A stretch of DNA of 64,000 bases from Promethearchaeia archaeon (GTDB taxonomy: Archaea; Asgardarchaeota; Lokiarchaeia; Sigyniarchaeales; SOKP01). Positions 52,518-63,900 of the stretch are shown here, piece by piece. Below the pieces are notes generated by a model, which did no database searches, had not been told where the DNA came from, and saw nothing but the letters and a program-made list of their open reading frames with translations. Position numbers and translations under genes: made by a program. Location of the stretch: assembly GCA_029856045.1 (NCBI GenBank), contig JAHQWG010000025.1, positions 94,904 through 158,903 on the forward strand. The letters are read 5' to 3'. Position 1 is the stretch's first letter; each line of letters opens with the position of its first letter.

Positions 52518-55355
52518 ATGGAACATATTAATGCACATTATATAAGTATTGAAGAAGTAGCAAAAAGATATAGTACCTCATTAGAATCAGGTTTGACAGA
52601 AGCAGAGACCCAAGTAAGGCTTGAAAAATACGGAAGGAATGAGTTAATTAAAGAAAAAGAAAAGACTGCTTGGCAAATTTTTATAGGTCAATTTAAAAGT
52701 TTTCTTGTCTATTTGCTGGTTTTTGCAATTATTATCTCTATTATTATAGGAGTATGGGAATCCACTAGACCAGGAGCATCAGCTTTGTCATCTGAATACA
52801 TAGATGCTATAGTAATTAGTTCCATTTTAATTATCAATGCAGTATTAGGATTTTACCAAGAATACAAGGCTGAAGAATCACTTGAGAGTTTAAAAAAATT
52901 AGCACCTCATTATGCGAAAGTACAAAGGGATGGAATTGTTAAAGAAATAGGCGTTGAAGAGGTTGTTCCAGGAGATATTGTGTTAGTGGAGGAAGGAGAT
53001 AAGTTTCCCGCAGATATAAGACTTACAAAACAATTTTCACTTTATGTGGATGAGGCAATATTAACAGGAGAATCGAAACCAGTTCAGAAACAATTGGATA
53101 TTGTAGACGAAAAGATGATTTTAGCAGATAGAACCAACCTCGGGTATATGAATACGATAGTGACTAGAGGAAATGGAGAGGGCATTGTAATAGGGACAGG
53201 AATGAATACTGAAATAGGAAGAATTGCGGGGAAATTACAGGAAGAGGTAATAGAACCAAGTCCCTTTCAAAAAGAAGTAGATAAATTTGGAAAACAATTA
53301 GGAATTATTATTATAATAATATGTGTGGCAGTTTTTGTATTTGAATTCATTCTCATATTATTGACTGAAGGTTTTACAATTACTGAACAGGGGATTGAAG
53401 AAATCATAGATGCCTTTAAAATAGCAATAAGTTTAGCTGTTTCCGCGGTTCCTGAAGGATTAGTTGTAGTTATTACGGTTGTAATGAGTATAGGGATGAG
53501 GAAAATGGTGGATCGAAATGCATTAGTAAGAAAATTAACAGCTGTTGAAACATTAGGTAGAGTAAATATAATTTGTTCTGATAAAACTGGGACATTAACA
53601 AAAAATGAAATGACCGTTGTAAAAATATATTTCGATGATAAAGAGTTACCTGTTGAAGGTGTGGGATACAATACTAAAGGGAATATTCTCGAAAATGAAA
53701 AACCAATCGTTATGAATAATGATCTTAAAAGGTTTTTAGAAGTTTGTTTATTTTGCAATGATTCTCATGTTAGTATAGTTGATGAAAATACTGGAGATCT
53801 AGCAGTGGTTGGTGATCCAACTGAAATTTCTATGAAAGTTTTAGCGTTAAAAGGGAATATAGATCAATCTTTCGAAAAAATGGATGAGATCCCATTTAGT
53901 TCTGACAGAAAAATGATGACTGTAATTGGTAAAAAAGACGGAAAAATAACCGCTTACATAAAAGGAGCTCCTGATGTACTCATGAGAAACGCTTCTAAGG
54001 TGTTATTAAATGGAGAAGTAAAATCAATTGATGTTTTAAAAGATAAAATCTTAGAAAAAAATGAAGAGTTTGCAAAAAGTGCATTAAGAGTTCTTGGGGT
54101 TGCATATAAAGAATTAAATTCAGATTATGATATCAATAATGTGGAAAAGGATTATATTTATATCGGATTAGCTGGTATTATTGATCCACCAAGAGATGAA
54201 GTAATAGAAGCAATCATAGGAGCAAGAACCGCTGGAATCAGAACAATTATGATTACAGGCGATCATAAAATTACAGCTATCGCAATCGGACAGGCAATTG
54301 GTTTAACTGAATCAGATGAAGCAATTACTGGTGCAGAATTAGAACGAATTAGTGACGATGAACTTCGAGAGAAAGTTAAAACCGTAGACATTTTTGCAAG
54401 AGTTACATCAGAACATAAATTAAGAATATTAAGAAGATTAAAGGAGTTAGATATGGTTGTATCTATGACTGGTGATGGAGTTAATGACGCCCCAGCTGTA
54501 AAAGGGGCACATGTTGGTGTTGCAATGGGATTAAAAGGAACTGAAGTTACTCAAGAAGCTTCAGAAATGATATTAATTGATGATAACTATGCAACTATTG
54601 TTAATGCTATAGAAGAAGGGAGAGGAATATTTGAAACAACTAAAGGTTTCTTTCGTTACATGTTAAGCACCAATTTTGATGAGATTTTTCTAATAATAAC
54701 GGCGTATTTAGTGATGAAATTATTTGCAAATGTTTTCTTAGCTCTTCCATTAGAACCAATTCAAATTCTTTGGCTAAATATTGCAACAGATGGCATACCT
54801 GCAATGGTTCTGGGATTTACTCCTACAGATCCCGATGTGATGAAACAGAAACCGCGAAAAGGCTTTTCCTTAATGCCAGAAATAAAAGGACCAGTTCTTT
54901 TTCTTGGAATTTACACATCCATTACTGATATTGGTCTTTATTTGATTCTCTGGATATATTTAATACCTCTTTGGAGTACCATAGATCCTAATTTGGTAAA
55001 TTTTTTAACCGATCCAGTTGCACAGCAATATGCAATTGCATTATCACAAACAATAATATTTACGAACTTAGTAATCTGTGAATTAATGTTTGTATTCACG
55101 TGTACTTCTAATACAAAACCGTTTTATAAGTTTCCAAATAAGCATCTATTTTGGGCTGTCGGACTATCTCTTGGATTGCAATTGTTATTACTTTATACCC
55201 CGTTAGGTCTTGCATTTCGTATTATACCCTTAACACAATGGTATCATTGGGTTACGATTTTCCTTGGCGCATTTAGTGTTTCCGTTGTTGATGAGTTAAG
55301 AAAATATTTTATCAGACGAAAACAAAGAAAAAATCCCAATATAGAATATTATTAG
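52518..55355 (+). CDS. P-type Ca2+-transporting ATPase (type IIA, SERCA-like), copy 1
   Basis: 945 residues. Actuator TGES (LTGESKPV), phosphorylation site CSDKTGTLTKNEMTV (about 355), nucleotide domain KGAPDVL, hinge TGDGVNDAPAVKGAHVGVAMG, ten TM helices. Residues matching SERCA Ca sites are present: PEGL in M4, STNFDEIF (Asn and Glu) in M5, LNIATDGIP (Asn, Thr, Asp) in M6, and Glu in VICELMF (M8), so two-site Ca2+ transport is predicted. No regulatory C-terminal extension. Close tandem paralogue of the next gene. A Ca2+ pump beside GTPases suits an Asgard cell with regulated membrane dynamics, but this link is inference. Confidence 0.93.
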   Translation: MEHINAHYISIEEVAKRYSTSLESGLTEAETQVRLEKYGRNELIKEKEKTAWQIFIGQFKSFLVYLLVFAIIISIIIGVWESTRPGASALSSEYIDAIVISSILIINAVLGFYQEYKAEESLESLKKLAPHYAKVQRDGIVKEIGVEEVVPGDIVLVEEGDKFPADIRLTKQFSLYVDEAILTGESKPVQKQLDIVDEKMILADRTNLGYMNTIVTRGNGEGIVIGTGMNTEIGRIAGKLQEEVIEPSPFQKEVDKFGKQLGIIIIIICVAVFVFEFILILLTEGFTITEQGIEEIIDAFKIAISLAVSAVPEGLVVVITVVMSIGMRKMVDRNALVRKLTAVETLGRVNIICSDKTGTLTKNEMTVVKIYFDDKELPVEGVGYNTKGNILENEKPIVMNNDLKRFLEVCLFCNDSHVSIVDENTGDLAVVGDPTEISMKVLALKGNIDQSFEKMDEIPFSSDRKMMTVIGKKDGKITAYIKGAPDVLMRNASKVLLNGEVKSIDVLKDKILEKNEEFAKSALRVLGVAYKELNSDYDINNVEKDYIYIGLAGIIDPPRDEVIEAIIGARTAGIRTIMITGDHKITAIAIGQAIGLTESDEAITGAELERISDDELREKVKTVDIFARVTSEHKLRILRRLKELDMVVSMTGDGVNDAPAVKGAHVGVAMGLKGTEVTQEASEMILIDDNYATIVNAIEEGRGIFETTKGFFRYMLSTNFDEIFLIITAYLVMKLFANVFLALPLEPIQILWLNIATDGIPAMVLGFTPTDPDVMKQKPRKGFSLMPEIKGPVLFLGIYTSITDIGLYLILWIYLIPLWSTIDPNLVNFLTDPVAQQYAIALSQTIIFTNLVICELMFVFTCTSNTKPFYKFPNKHLFWAVGLSLGLQLLLLYTPLGLAFRIIPLTQWYHWVTIFLGAFSVSVVDELRKYFIRRKQRKNPNIEYY

Positions 55356-55698
55356 TTTTTCTCTTAATTTTTTTTTAATTAATCACAAACATTATCTATA
55401 AATGCTTAAAAACGATTTTCAAGTTCTTTTAGATTATTTAAAAAAAAACATAAATAATTTTCCCAAATCATTAGTTTTAGAGTATTTATCAATTATCTCA
55501 TTAAATTCTTTGATTTATTTTTTAATAAAGATAACTTTAAACAATAATCCCTCTAGTTTGATTGAAGTATGTAATATGAAAACTATATTTTCTTTTTAAA
55601 AAAGGTTTTAAGATATCAATTTTTATTGAATTTAGATTTTTAAATCAAAATTTATTTTTCAAGAAAATTTAAATAAAAATTTAGGATTTTGAAGAGAT
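55356..55698. other. Intergenic region between the tandem ATPases
   Basis: 343 bp. The ORF-track entry at 55402-55599 has no SD, no recognisable domain and AT-driven composition, so I do not call it. The right end repeats the promoter architecture of ATPase 1 (A-run, GGTTTTAAGA, TATA at 55667, aggattttgaa leader). Confidence 0.5.
55667..55692 (+). promoter_or_regulatory. TATA box and conserved leader of ATPase 2
   Basis: ATTTAAATAAA (55667-55677) about 22-32 bp before the ATG, then ttaggattttgaa (55681-55693), matching the elements of ATPase 1. Confidence 0.55.
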
Positions 55699-58536
55699 AT
55701 GGAGCAAATAAGTGCACATTCATCAAATATTGAAGAAGTTGTAAAGGCATTTAATAGTTCAATTGATACTGGTTTAACAGAAACAAAAGTGAGCGCAAAA
55801 CTCGAAGAGCACGGGAGAAATGAATTAATAAAAGAAAAAGGAAAGACAGCTTTAGATATATTTTTAGGCCAGTTTAAGGACTTTCTAATTTATTTATTGA
55901 TGTTTGCAATATTAATATCAGTAATAATAGGAGCATGGGAAGCATCTCGACCAGGTGCCCCAGCATGGTCTTCAGAATATACTGATGCCATAGTAATAAT
56001 TGCTATTTTAATTGTCAATGCAATTCTAGGGTTTTATCAAGAATATAAAGCAGAAAAATCTCTTGAAAGTTTAAAAAAATTAGCACCTCATTTTGCTAAA
56101 GTACGAAGAGAAGGAATAGTTAAGGAAATAAGCGTCGAAGAAGTTGTTCCTGGAGATATTGTATTAATAGAGGAAGGAGATAAGTTTCCCGCAGATATAA
56201 GACTTACGAAACAATTCTCACTTTATGTAGATGAAGCAATATTAACAGGAGAATCGCAACCGGTTAAAAAGCAATTAGACATTGTAGATAAAAAGATGAT
56301 TTTAGCAGATAGAACCAACCTTGGATATATGAATACTATAATTACAAGAGGGAATGGGGAAGGTATTGTAATAGGGACAGGAATGAATACTGAAATCGGG
56401 AAAATTGCAGGAAGATTACAAGAAGAGGTGATAGAACCAAGTCCTTTCCAAAAAGAAGTCAATCGATTCGGAAAACAGTTAGGAATAATAATAATGATAA
56501 TATGTGGTGCTGTTTTTCTAGTTGAACTGGTTCTTATAATAGCTACGGAAGGTCTGGTTTTTACAGAACAAAATATTGAGGAAATCATAAATGCATTTGA
56601 AATAGCAATAAGTTTAGCAGTTTCTGCCGTGCCTGAAGGATTAATTGTAGTGATTACTGTTGTTATGAGCATCGGAATGAGAAAAATGGCAAATCGAAAC
56701 GCACTGGTGAGGAAACTGACAGCTGTTGAAACATTGGGAAGAGTGAATGTAATATGTTCTGATAAAACTGGAACTTTGACTAAAAATGAAATGACCGTTG
56801 TAAAATTATATATAGATGATAAAGAGCTTACTGTTGAAGGTGTTGGATACAATATGAATGGTCAAATTCTCGAAGATGAAAAGCGAGTCGTTGATAATGA
56901 TGATCTTAAAAGATTTTTGGAAGTATGCACGTTTTGCAACAATTCTCATGTTAGTTTAGTTGATCAAAAAACTGGAGATCTAACAGTTGTAGGGGATCCT
57001 ACTGAAATTTCTATGAAAGTATTAGGATTAAAAGGAAATATTGATCCGTCTTTTGAGAAATTAGATGAGATTCCTTTTAATTCTGATAGAAAAATGATGA
57101 CTGTAATTGGGAAAAAAGACAGAAAAATAATTGCTTATATAAAAGGAGCACCTGATGTTCTCATGATGAATGCTTCTAAGGTTTTATTAAATAATGAAGT
57201 AAAACCAATTGATATCTTAAAAGATAAAATTTTGAAACAAAATGAAGAATTTGCAAAAAGTGCATTAAGAGTTCTTGGAGTTGCATATAAAGAATTAGAT
57301 TCGAATTATGATATTAATGAAGTGGAAAAAGACTTTACATATCTTGGGTTGGTTGGAATAATTGATCCAGCAAGAGATGAGGTAAAAGATTCAATAATAG
57401 AAGCAAGAAATGCGGGAATTAGAACAATTATGATTACGGGTGATCATAAAATTACGGCTATTGCAATCGCACATCAAATAGGTTTAACTGAATCTAGTGA
57501 AGCAATTACTGGGATAGAATTAGAGGAAATGAATGACGAAGAGCTACGAGAGAAAGTTAAAACGGTAGACATTTTTGCAAGAGTTACGTCAGAACATAAG
57601 TTAAGAATTTTAAAAAGACTAAAGGAGTTAGATATGGTTGTATCTATGACTGGTGATGGAGTTAATGACGCCCCAGCTGTAAAAGGGGCGCATGTTGGTG
57701 TTGCAATGGGAATAAAAGGAACAGAAGTTACTCAAGAAGCTTCAGAAATGATATTAATCGATGATAATTATTCAACTATTGTAAATGCAATAGAAGAAGG
57801 GAGAGGAATATTTGAAACAACTAAAGGATTCTTTCGTTACATGCTAAGTACTAATTTTGATGAGATTTTTATGATTATAACGGCCTATATTGTTATGAAA
57901 TTATTTGCAAATATATTTATAGGTCTTCCAGTTTTGCCAATACAGATTCTTTGGTTAAACATTGCAACAGATGGCATACCTGCAATGGTTCTGGGATTGA
58001 CTCCTACAGATCCCGATGTGATGAAACAGAAACCGCGAAAAGGCTATTCTTTAATAGAAGATATAAAGGGACCAGTCCTTTTTCTGGGAATCTATACTTC
58101 CATCACAGATATTAGTCTTTATTTACTTCTATGGATATGGTTAATTCCAGCTTGGAGTTTAATCGATCCTAACTTAGCAAACTATTTAATTGATCCAACA
58201 GCTCAACAATATGCAATTACATTATCGCAAACAATTGTATTTACTAATTTAGTAATTTGTGAATTAATGTTTGTATTCACATGTACTTCCAATATAATAC
58301 CGTTTTATTTGTTTCCAAATAAACATTTATTTTGGGCTGTAGGACTATCTCTTGGATTACAATTGTTATTACTTTATACCCCAATAGGTCTCGCATTTCG
58401 TGTTATCCCTTTAACACAATGGTATCATTGGGTTACGGTTTTCATTGGCGCATTTAGTGTTTCCGTTGTTGATGAGTTGAGAAAATATAAATTAAGAAGG
58501 AAACAAAGAAAAAATCTAAATTCTACAATTATCTAA
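55699..58536 (+). CDS. P-type Ca2+-transporting ATPase (type IIA, SERCA-like), copy 2
   Basis: 945 residues, the same length as copy 1 and by eye identical at roughly four of five positions, with every catalytic and Ca-site motif kept (TGES, DKTGT, PEGL, NFDE, NIATDG, GDGVNDAP). Differences cluster in the first 30 residues, the M3-M4 loop (TEGLVFTEQNIEEIINAFE), the nucleotide domain surface and the tail (KNLNSTII). DNA identity is highest in the hinge and M8-M10 regions, suggesting recent duplication or gene conversion. Retention of both intact copies implies different regulation or dosage need. Confidence 0.93.
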   Translation: MEQISAHSSNIEEVVKAFNSSIDTGLTETKVSAKLEEHGRNELIKEKGKTALDIFLGQFKDFLIYLLMFAILISVIIGAWEASRPGAPAWSSEYTDAIVIIAILIVNAILGFYQEYKAEKSLESLKKLAPHFAKVRREGIVKEISVEEVVPGDIVLIEEGDKFPADIRLTKQFSLYVDEAILTGESQPVKKQLDIVDKKMILADRTNLGYMNTIITRGNGEGIVIGTGMNTEIGKIAGRLQEEVIEPSPFQKEVNRFGKQLGIIIMIICGAVFLVELVLIIATEGLVFTEQNIEEIINAFEIAISLAVSAVPEGLIVVITVVMSIGMRKMANRNALVRKLTAVETLGRVNVICSDKTGTLTKNEMTVVKLYIDDKELTVEGVGYNMNGQILEDEKRVVDNDDLKRFLEVCTFCNNSHVSLVDQKTGDLTVVGDPTEISMKVLGLKGNIDPSFEKLDEIPFNSDRKMMTVIGKKDRKIIAYIKGAPDVLMMNASKVLLNNEVKPIDILKDKILKQNEEFAKSALRVLGVAYKELDSNYDINEVEKDFTYLGLVGIIDPARDEVKDSIIEARNAGIRTIMITGDHKITAIAIAHQIGLTESSEAITGIELEEMNDEELREKVKTVDIFARVTSEHKLRILKRLKELDMVVSMTGDGVNDAPAVKGAHVGVAMGIKGTEVTQEASEMILIDDNYSTIVNAIEEGRGIFETTKGFFRYMLSTNFDEIFMIITAYIVMKLFANIFIGLPVLPIQILWLNIATDGIPAMVLGLTPTDPDVMKQKPRKGYSLIEDIKGPVLFLGIYTSITDISLYLLLWIWLIPAWSLIDPNLANYLIDPTAQQYAITLSQTIVFTNLVICELMFVFTCTSNIIPFYLFPNKHLFWAVGLSLGLQLLLLYTPIGLAFRVIPLTQWYHWVTVFIGAFSVSVVDELRKYKLRRKQRKNLNSTII

Positions 58537-58639
58537 TAACGAGATTATTTTTTATTATAATTTATTTCAAGATAATTAAATGGGAAATTTTTGGTCTTAA
58601 ATAATAAATTGAAAATTCTAATAAACTAAATTTAGAAAT

Positions 58640-59719
58640 TCATAATAGAAATACTGGTTCTTTATCATCTGGAATTTCTTTAAAGAACATTCCAATACCT
58701 AAAATTTTAAATGTGTCTTGAACATTAATATTTTCTTTAGCAGACGTCTCTATAAAGGAGATTTTCAATTCATTAGCCTTATTTCTCCCCTCCTCAGTAG
58801 AGACTTGTCTTTCATCCTCCAAATCAATTTTATTTCCAATCAAAACAAAGGGTACATCTTTAAGATTTTTTTTTGCATCTTCATACCATTTATCGATATT
58901 ATCGAAAGTTTCTTTTCTAGAAACATCATAAACAATAAACACGGCTTGAGCATTAGTATAATATATGTGTCTGATTCGATTGAAAAATTCTTGACCTGCT
59001 AAATCATAAATTATAAATCGAATTAAGGAGTCTTTAAATCCTTGAATATAATATCTCGAAATGGTTATTGATATCCCTAATGTTGGTCTATAATCAGCTG
59101 AATATTGCTTTTTTACGAATTGAGTTACAAGAGTTGTTTTACCAACTTGGGAATCACCGAGAATAATGAGTTTGAAAAATTTTTCCTTCTTTTGTCTTTC
59201 AATCACTAGTTCATTATTACCTGTTTTTTCAGCCGTTTTTAATATTTCTTCATCAAGATACGCCCCCACTTCGAATTTTGGAATTGTAAGAGTATTAAAT
59301 TTCATATCAAATTTACCTTCTAATATTTGGGCAATTTTTTCAACGATTAAATAACAATATGGTAAAATCGAATTTATTTCCAAATCATAGGAAGTAGTAA
59401 TGAGAACAATCGCTTCTGGACCCGCTTCTAAAAAAATTAAATGAAAATCTTTTAGCTCAAATGTTATTAGACCCAACTCTCCAATATCATATTTATCATT
59501 TATCTTCTTTAACAATGGCTCAACCGTACCAGTAAATGCACCATATACTTCTTCTCTTTCCCTCTCATCCAATCCATCCCTTGGTGTCTCAACTAGAGCA
59601 TTTTTACAAATTAAAAAACCTTGACGATCATAAATCATCACGGCTTCTACTTTATCAATCGCTTTAATAAAATTTTTCATTAATTCTAAGAGCAACTTAT
59701 CTTTCGGCATTACCTTCAT
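58640..59719 (-). CDS. Roadblock/LC7 domain fused to Rab/Ras-like GTPase
   Basis: 359 residues. Residues 1-130 are roadblock/LC7-like (AIDKVEAVMIYDRQGFLICK ... DIGELGLITFELKDFHLIFLEAGPEAIVLITTS). A linker leads to a full G domain: G1 GDSQVGKTTLVTQF (about 190), switch-I YRPTLGIS, G3 YDLAGQEFF, G4 GNKIDL, G5 ETSAKE. Roadblock folds dimerise and in eukaryotes scaffold Rag/Rab-type GTPases or act as GAPs, so this fusion may be self-regulating. Asgard-specific fusions of this kind are known. ATG start (MKVMPKDKLL) with TATA about 20 bp upstream. Confidence 0.88.
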   Translation of the reverse strand: MKVMPKDKLLLELMKNFIKAIDKVEAVMIYDRQGFLICKNALVETPRDGLDEREREEVYGAFTGTVEPLLKKINDKYDIGELGLITFELKDFHLIFLEAGPEAIVLITTSYDLEINSILPYCYLIVEKIAQILEGKFDMKFNTLTIPKFEVGAYLDEEILKTAEKTGNNELVIERQKKEKFFKLIILGDSQVGKTTLVTQFVKKQYSADYRPTLGISITISRYYIQGFKDSLIRFIIYDLAGQEFFNRIRHIYYTNAQAVFIVYDVSRKETFDNIDKWYEDAKKNLKDVPFVLIGNKIDLEDERQVSTEEGRNKANELKISFIETSAKENINVQDTFKILGIGMFFKEIPDDKEPVFLL

Positions 59720-59737
59720 AAGTTTTTTCCCTAATAC

Positions 59738-59748
59738 ATTTATATAAC
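59738..59748 (-). promoter_or_regulatory. TATA box of the roadblock-GTPase gene
   Basis: Minus-strand GTTATATAAATG lies about 20-30 bp before the ATG at 59719; a typical archaeal TATA box for a short-leader transcript. Confidence 0.45.
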
Positions 59749-59951
59749 TTGATTTAATTTGGAATATTCTTAATTGGAATTAAAATTTCGAATATTTTTT
59801 TTTAACTATTGTCCTTTTGTATATAACATCTAAATTATCCAATAAAAAATTTTATTATAAAAAAATCCAAAATTTTTAAGATTTAGAATATTTATTAGAT
59901 TCAAGTTAAAAAAAATCATATCCTCAAGAAATAGAGTAAAATTGATTAATA

Positions 59952-60638
59952 ATGAGTGAAAGTTCAGAAATAATTAAAAATTATTTAAGCCAAGGTAAGA
60001 AGGTACTAACGGAATTTGAATCTAAGGAACTATTGGAAAAAATTGGAATACCAATTACAAAACAAAAATTAACTTCTGATAAGAGCGATGCTGTGAGGTT
60101 TGCCAATGAAATAGGTTATCCTGTTGTCATGAAACTCATGGCAGATGATGTTGTTCATAAGTCTGACGCTGGAGCAGTGAAACTAAATCTTCAAAATAAA
60201 GATGAGATCGAAAAAAGTTATGATGAATTAATGAGTATCCCATCAAAATCAGAAAAAAAAATTAATATACAAAAAATGGCTGATGAACCGATTACTGAAA
60301 TAATTATTGGTATGACAACAGATCCGCAATTTGGTCCAGCTCTGATGTTTGGAATAGGAGGTATTTTAGTAGAATTACTGGAAGATGTCTCATTTAGAAT
60401 TGCACCAATTGAAAAATTTGACGCAAATGAGATGATTCATGAAATAAAAGGATTTCCTTTGCTAGATGGATTCAGAGGTAAGCCAAAAGCCGACATAGAC
60501 GCGATTATTGATGCTCTATTGAAAGTATCTAATTTAGTTATTCAAAACCCCGAGATTTATGAGATGGATCTTAATCCGATTTTTATCTATCATTCTGGAT
60601 TAATTTGCGTAGATGCCCGAATTATTCTAAAAGATTAA
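59952..60638 (+). CDS. Acetate/acyl-CoA synthetase (ADP-forming) beta subunit
   Basis: 228 residues, the normal size of a stand-alone ACD beta subunit (ATP-grasp type). VLTEFESKELLEKIGIPI, GYPVVMKLMADDVVHKSDAGAVKL and DPQFGPALMFGIGGILVELLEDVSFRIAP are family signatures; ending EMDLNPIFIY. With its alpha subunit it makes ATP from acyl-CoA, releasing the acid; this is how many archaea conserve energy from peptide, fatty acid or ketone breakdown. No alpha subunit is present in the window. ATG start (MSESSEII). Confidence 0.9.
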   Translation: MSESSEIIKNYLSQGKKVLTEFESKELLEKIGIPITKQKLTSDKSDAVRFANEIGYPVVMKLMADDVVHKSDAGAVKLNLQNKDEIEKSYDELMSIPSKSEKKINIQKMADEPITEIIIGMTTDPQFGPALMFGIGGILVELLEDVSFRIAPIEKFDANEMIHEIKGFPLLDGFRGKPKADIDAIIDALLKVSNLVIQNPEIYEMDLNPIFIYHSGLICVDARIILKD

Positions 60639-60974
60639 AATTAATATCTTTCCCTTATTTTAATTCTCAATATTTTTCCCAAATTTCTTTTAAGAAACAA
60701 AATAAATCATTTTGAAAATTAGTGTAAAAAATTCGATTCTTAAACTTTTTTTCTATCAATATTAAATTCTGTAATAAAGCACTTATCTACAGAAATAGAA
60801 ACTCATATTTAAGAGAGAAAAATAAATTTATCAAATCACTTATAAGAAATAATTATTATTTAATATTTACAAAATAAAACTAAATTAATATAAACCAATA
60901 ATTTTATTTTATTTGTATATAAGAATATATAACAAATCCCCTTTAATATCGGAAAAAAGTAGCTTTCTTTGATT
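60639..60974. other. Intergenic region before the surface-protein gene
   Basis: 336 bp, strongly AT-rich, no ORF supported. A possible TATA (TTGTATATAAG, about 60914-60924) lies about 50 bp before the surface-protein ATG, implying a leader of about 25 nt. Confidence 0.45.
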
Positions 60975-63900
60975 ATGAATAAGAAAAAATGTAGAATTAT
61001 TATTCTTACTGTTATTCTTATTGGGATGATTGCATTCATTCCAAGTCTTTTATCAAATATCATAAATATCAATAACAATTCTAAAATTGATGATACTCTA
61101 ATTGATAATGATATAAAAACTAAAACTCCAACTTTATCAAAATATATTTCTACATATAATGGTTCTGGAGGGGTTTTTAATGTCACTTTACACCAATCTT
61201 TAGTAAATTATACCAAAATAGAAATAACAAATACATCTGATACAGACAATATTACTTTTTATGAAAAATGCCCTACAGATACAAATTTTAACACATCTTT
61301 TATTAATATCACAATTGAAGATATTTACGCTCCGGATAAAAATTTAATTGTGGAAGATACTCCAGAGAATAGTATATATTTAAGCAATATTGCATTTCTT
61401 ACCTCATTTAACGTATCAGGGAGTGGATTTCTAGAGAACTTCAGTTTATATTTATCAGAAATTGAGGCGGGAAATGGACTCTTAAATATTTCTTTATTCA
61501 ATTCAACATGGGATTCGGTAAATTCTCGTCCTCAACCTAATGAAAAATTGAAATTATTAGTAAATCAATTATTTATAAACGAATTTACAGGTTGGTATAA
61601 TTTCACAAGTATTGATTATTTCTTAGATTCTACAAATACTGAAAATAATACATTTTTCATTTCATGTATAGATCCAAATCAATGCACGCAATGGTTTTCT
61701 GAAGACAAAAGTGATGGATTTGATACATATGCTTATAGAGGCGAACCCCCTAGTAGTACCTATCAATCAACAAGGGATTTTACACTTAAATTGTATTTAA
61801 CACCATTGAATAATACTCCAAATCCTGAAGATATTGGTCTTAAAATTAATAATACTTATGCCAAAGGTTATTCAAATTTAAATGGATCTGGTTATTGGAA
61901 TCCTATTGGGGAATATTCAAGTAGTACGGGTAATTTAAAATTCAATATTTCAGCAGAATGGTGGGATGTTTCATGTAATATAAAAAAAGCCCAATTGAAT
62001 TATACGAAAACTAATATAACAGCCAATTCGGAGTTTATTATTTCCGAGAATAATGCTGATGTTTTTTGGAATGCAACAATAAATAAATTAGATAATGAAA
62101 TAGATGAGTTTGAAACTGGATTTGAAAATAAGTATGCGAATTTTACGATTCCATCTTCGTGGTATTTAGATCAGGTTTTTATGGGAGGGACTGAAAAGAC
62201 AAATACAACTTGGAATCGTGGAGATGGATGGCAAATTGTAAAAGCCCTCGATGGAGAGAATGGAAAGTTTTGGGGATTAAATGCAAGTTCATCCAATTTG
62301 ATATATTCAATAGAGATGCATATAGGAGGTGTTCCTAAAACTATTATTTATAGTTCCGATATTGTAAACTTTAATGCGAATTTCACTGAAGAAATTGAGA
62401 GCGGAAATATCAATTTAACTGTTTATAGTCCATTATCAATAAGTAATTTTATGAATCATACTTATTTGAATGATACTTTTTCAGTAGGTCCAGCGAAAAT
62501 AGTTAATTTAAGTGATTGGAAGGTATCAGATAACGTCACGGCTTATGGAGTCTTTCGAGTAAGAACTTTTTGGAATAATGGTACTGCTGCAGGATTTCAT
62601 AAAGCAAATCTAACGATCTTGGGCAATACGGATTTAGAATTAATTGAACCAAATCAGGATGATACGTTTTATACCAATCAAATTTTCAATATCACCTTAT
62701 ATTTTAATGATACAAATACAATTACACCAATAGATAGCGCAACTATTTATTATAACATTCCTGGTCAGGGTTGGCAATCCACAACCCAGAATAATGGAAC
62801 GGCAGGTTATTATAATATAACAATAGATTGCAGCCAGTTTAATCACGATGATTACGGACCAAAAACTGTGCAAATCACCGCAAATAAGACATATTATGAG
62901 AACCAAACCCTTGACTACAATTTTAACGTGATATGCTTAACAAGTTTAGATTTAATGGAACCCAATCAGGATGAAACTTTCTATACCAATCAGATATTTA
63001 ACATCACAATTTATTTTGAGGATATAAATAAAAATGCTGCAATTGATAGTGCAACTATTTATTATAATATTGATGGTCAGGGCTGGCAATCTACAACCCA
63101 GAATAATGGAACAGCAGGTTATTATAATATAACAACAGATTGCAGCCAGTTTAATCACGATGATTACGGACCAAAAACCGTGCAAATCACCGCAAATAAG
63201 ACATATTATGAGAACCAAACCCTTGACTACAATTTTAACGTGATATGCTTAACAAGTTTAGATTTAATGGAACCCAATCAGGATGATACTTTCTATACCA
63301 ATCAGATATTTAACATCACAATTTATTTTGAGGATATAAATAAAAATGCTGCAATTGATAGCGCAACTATTTATTATAATATTGATGGACAGGGCTGGCA
63401 ATCTACAACCCAGAATAATGGAACGGCAGGTTATTATAATATAACAACAGATTGCAGCCAGTTTAATCACGATGATTACGGACCAAAAACCGTGCAAATC
63501 ACCGCAAATAAGACATATTATGAGAACCAAACCCTTGACTACAATTTTTATGTATTCTGCTTGACGAGTTTAACGTTAATGGAACCCGTCCAGGATGATA
63601 CTTTCTATACCAATCAACAATTTAATATCACAATTTATTTTGAGGATATAAATAAAAATGCTGCAATTGATAGTGCAACTATTTATTATAATATTGATGG
63701 TCAGGGCTGGCAATCTACAACCCAGAATAATGGAACGGTGGGCTATTACTATATCACCGTAGATTGCAGTGCTTTTGGTCCCAATAGTTATGGACTAAAA
63801 ACCGTGCAAATCACGGCAAACAGGACCTATTACGAGAATCAAACTCTTGACTACAATTTTTATGTATTCTGCCTGACGAGTTTAACGTTAATGGAACCCG

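Noticed and set aside
55402-55599. 65-aa plus-strand ORF between the ATPases
   Set aside because: No SD, no homologous pattern, AT-driven composition, and it overlaps the region that carries the ATPase 2 promoter elements nearby.
56223-56852. 209-aa minus ORF (and 53267-53758, 163 aa)
   Set aside because: Antisense shadows of the two Ca2+ ATPases at the same relative place; their similarity reflects the duplicated sense genes.
62697-63530. Three similar minus-strand ORFs (69, 88, 88 aa)
   Set aside because: They are antisense shadows of the 312-bp coding repeats; the plus-strand frame with signal peptide and sequons is the real gene.
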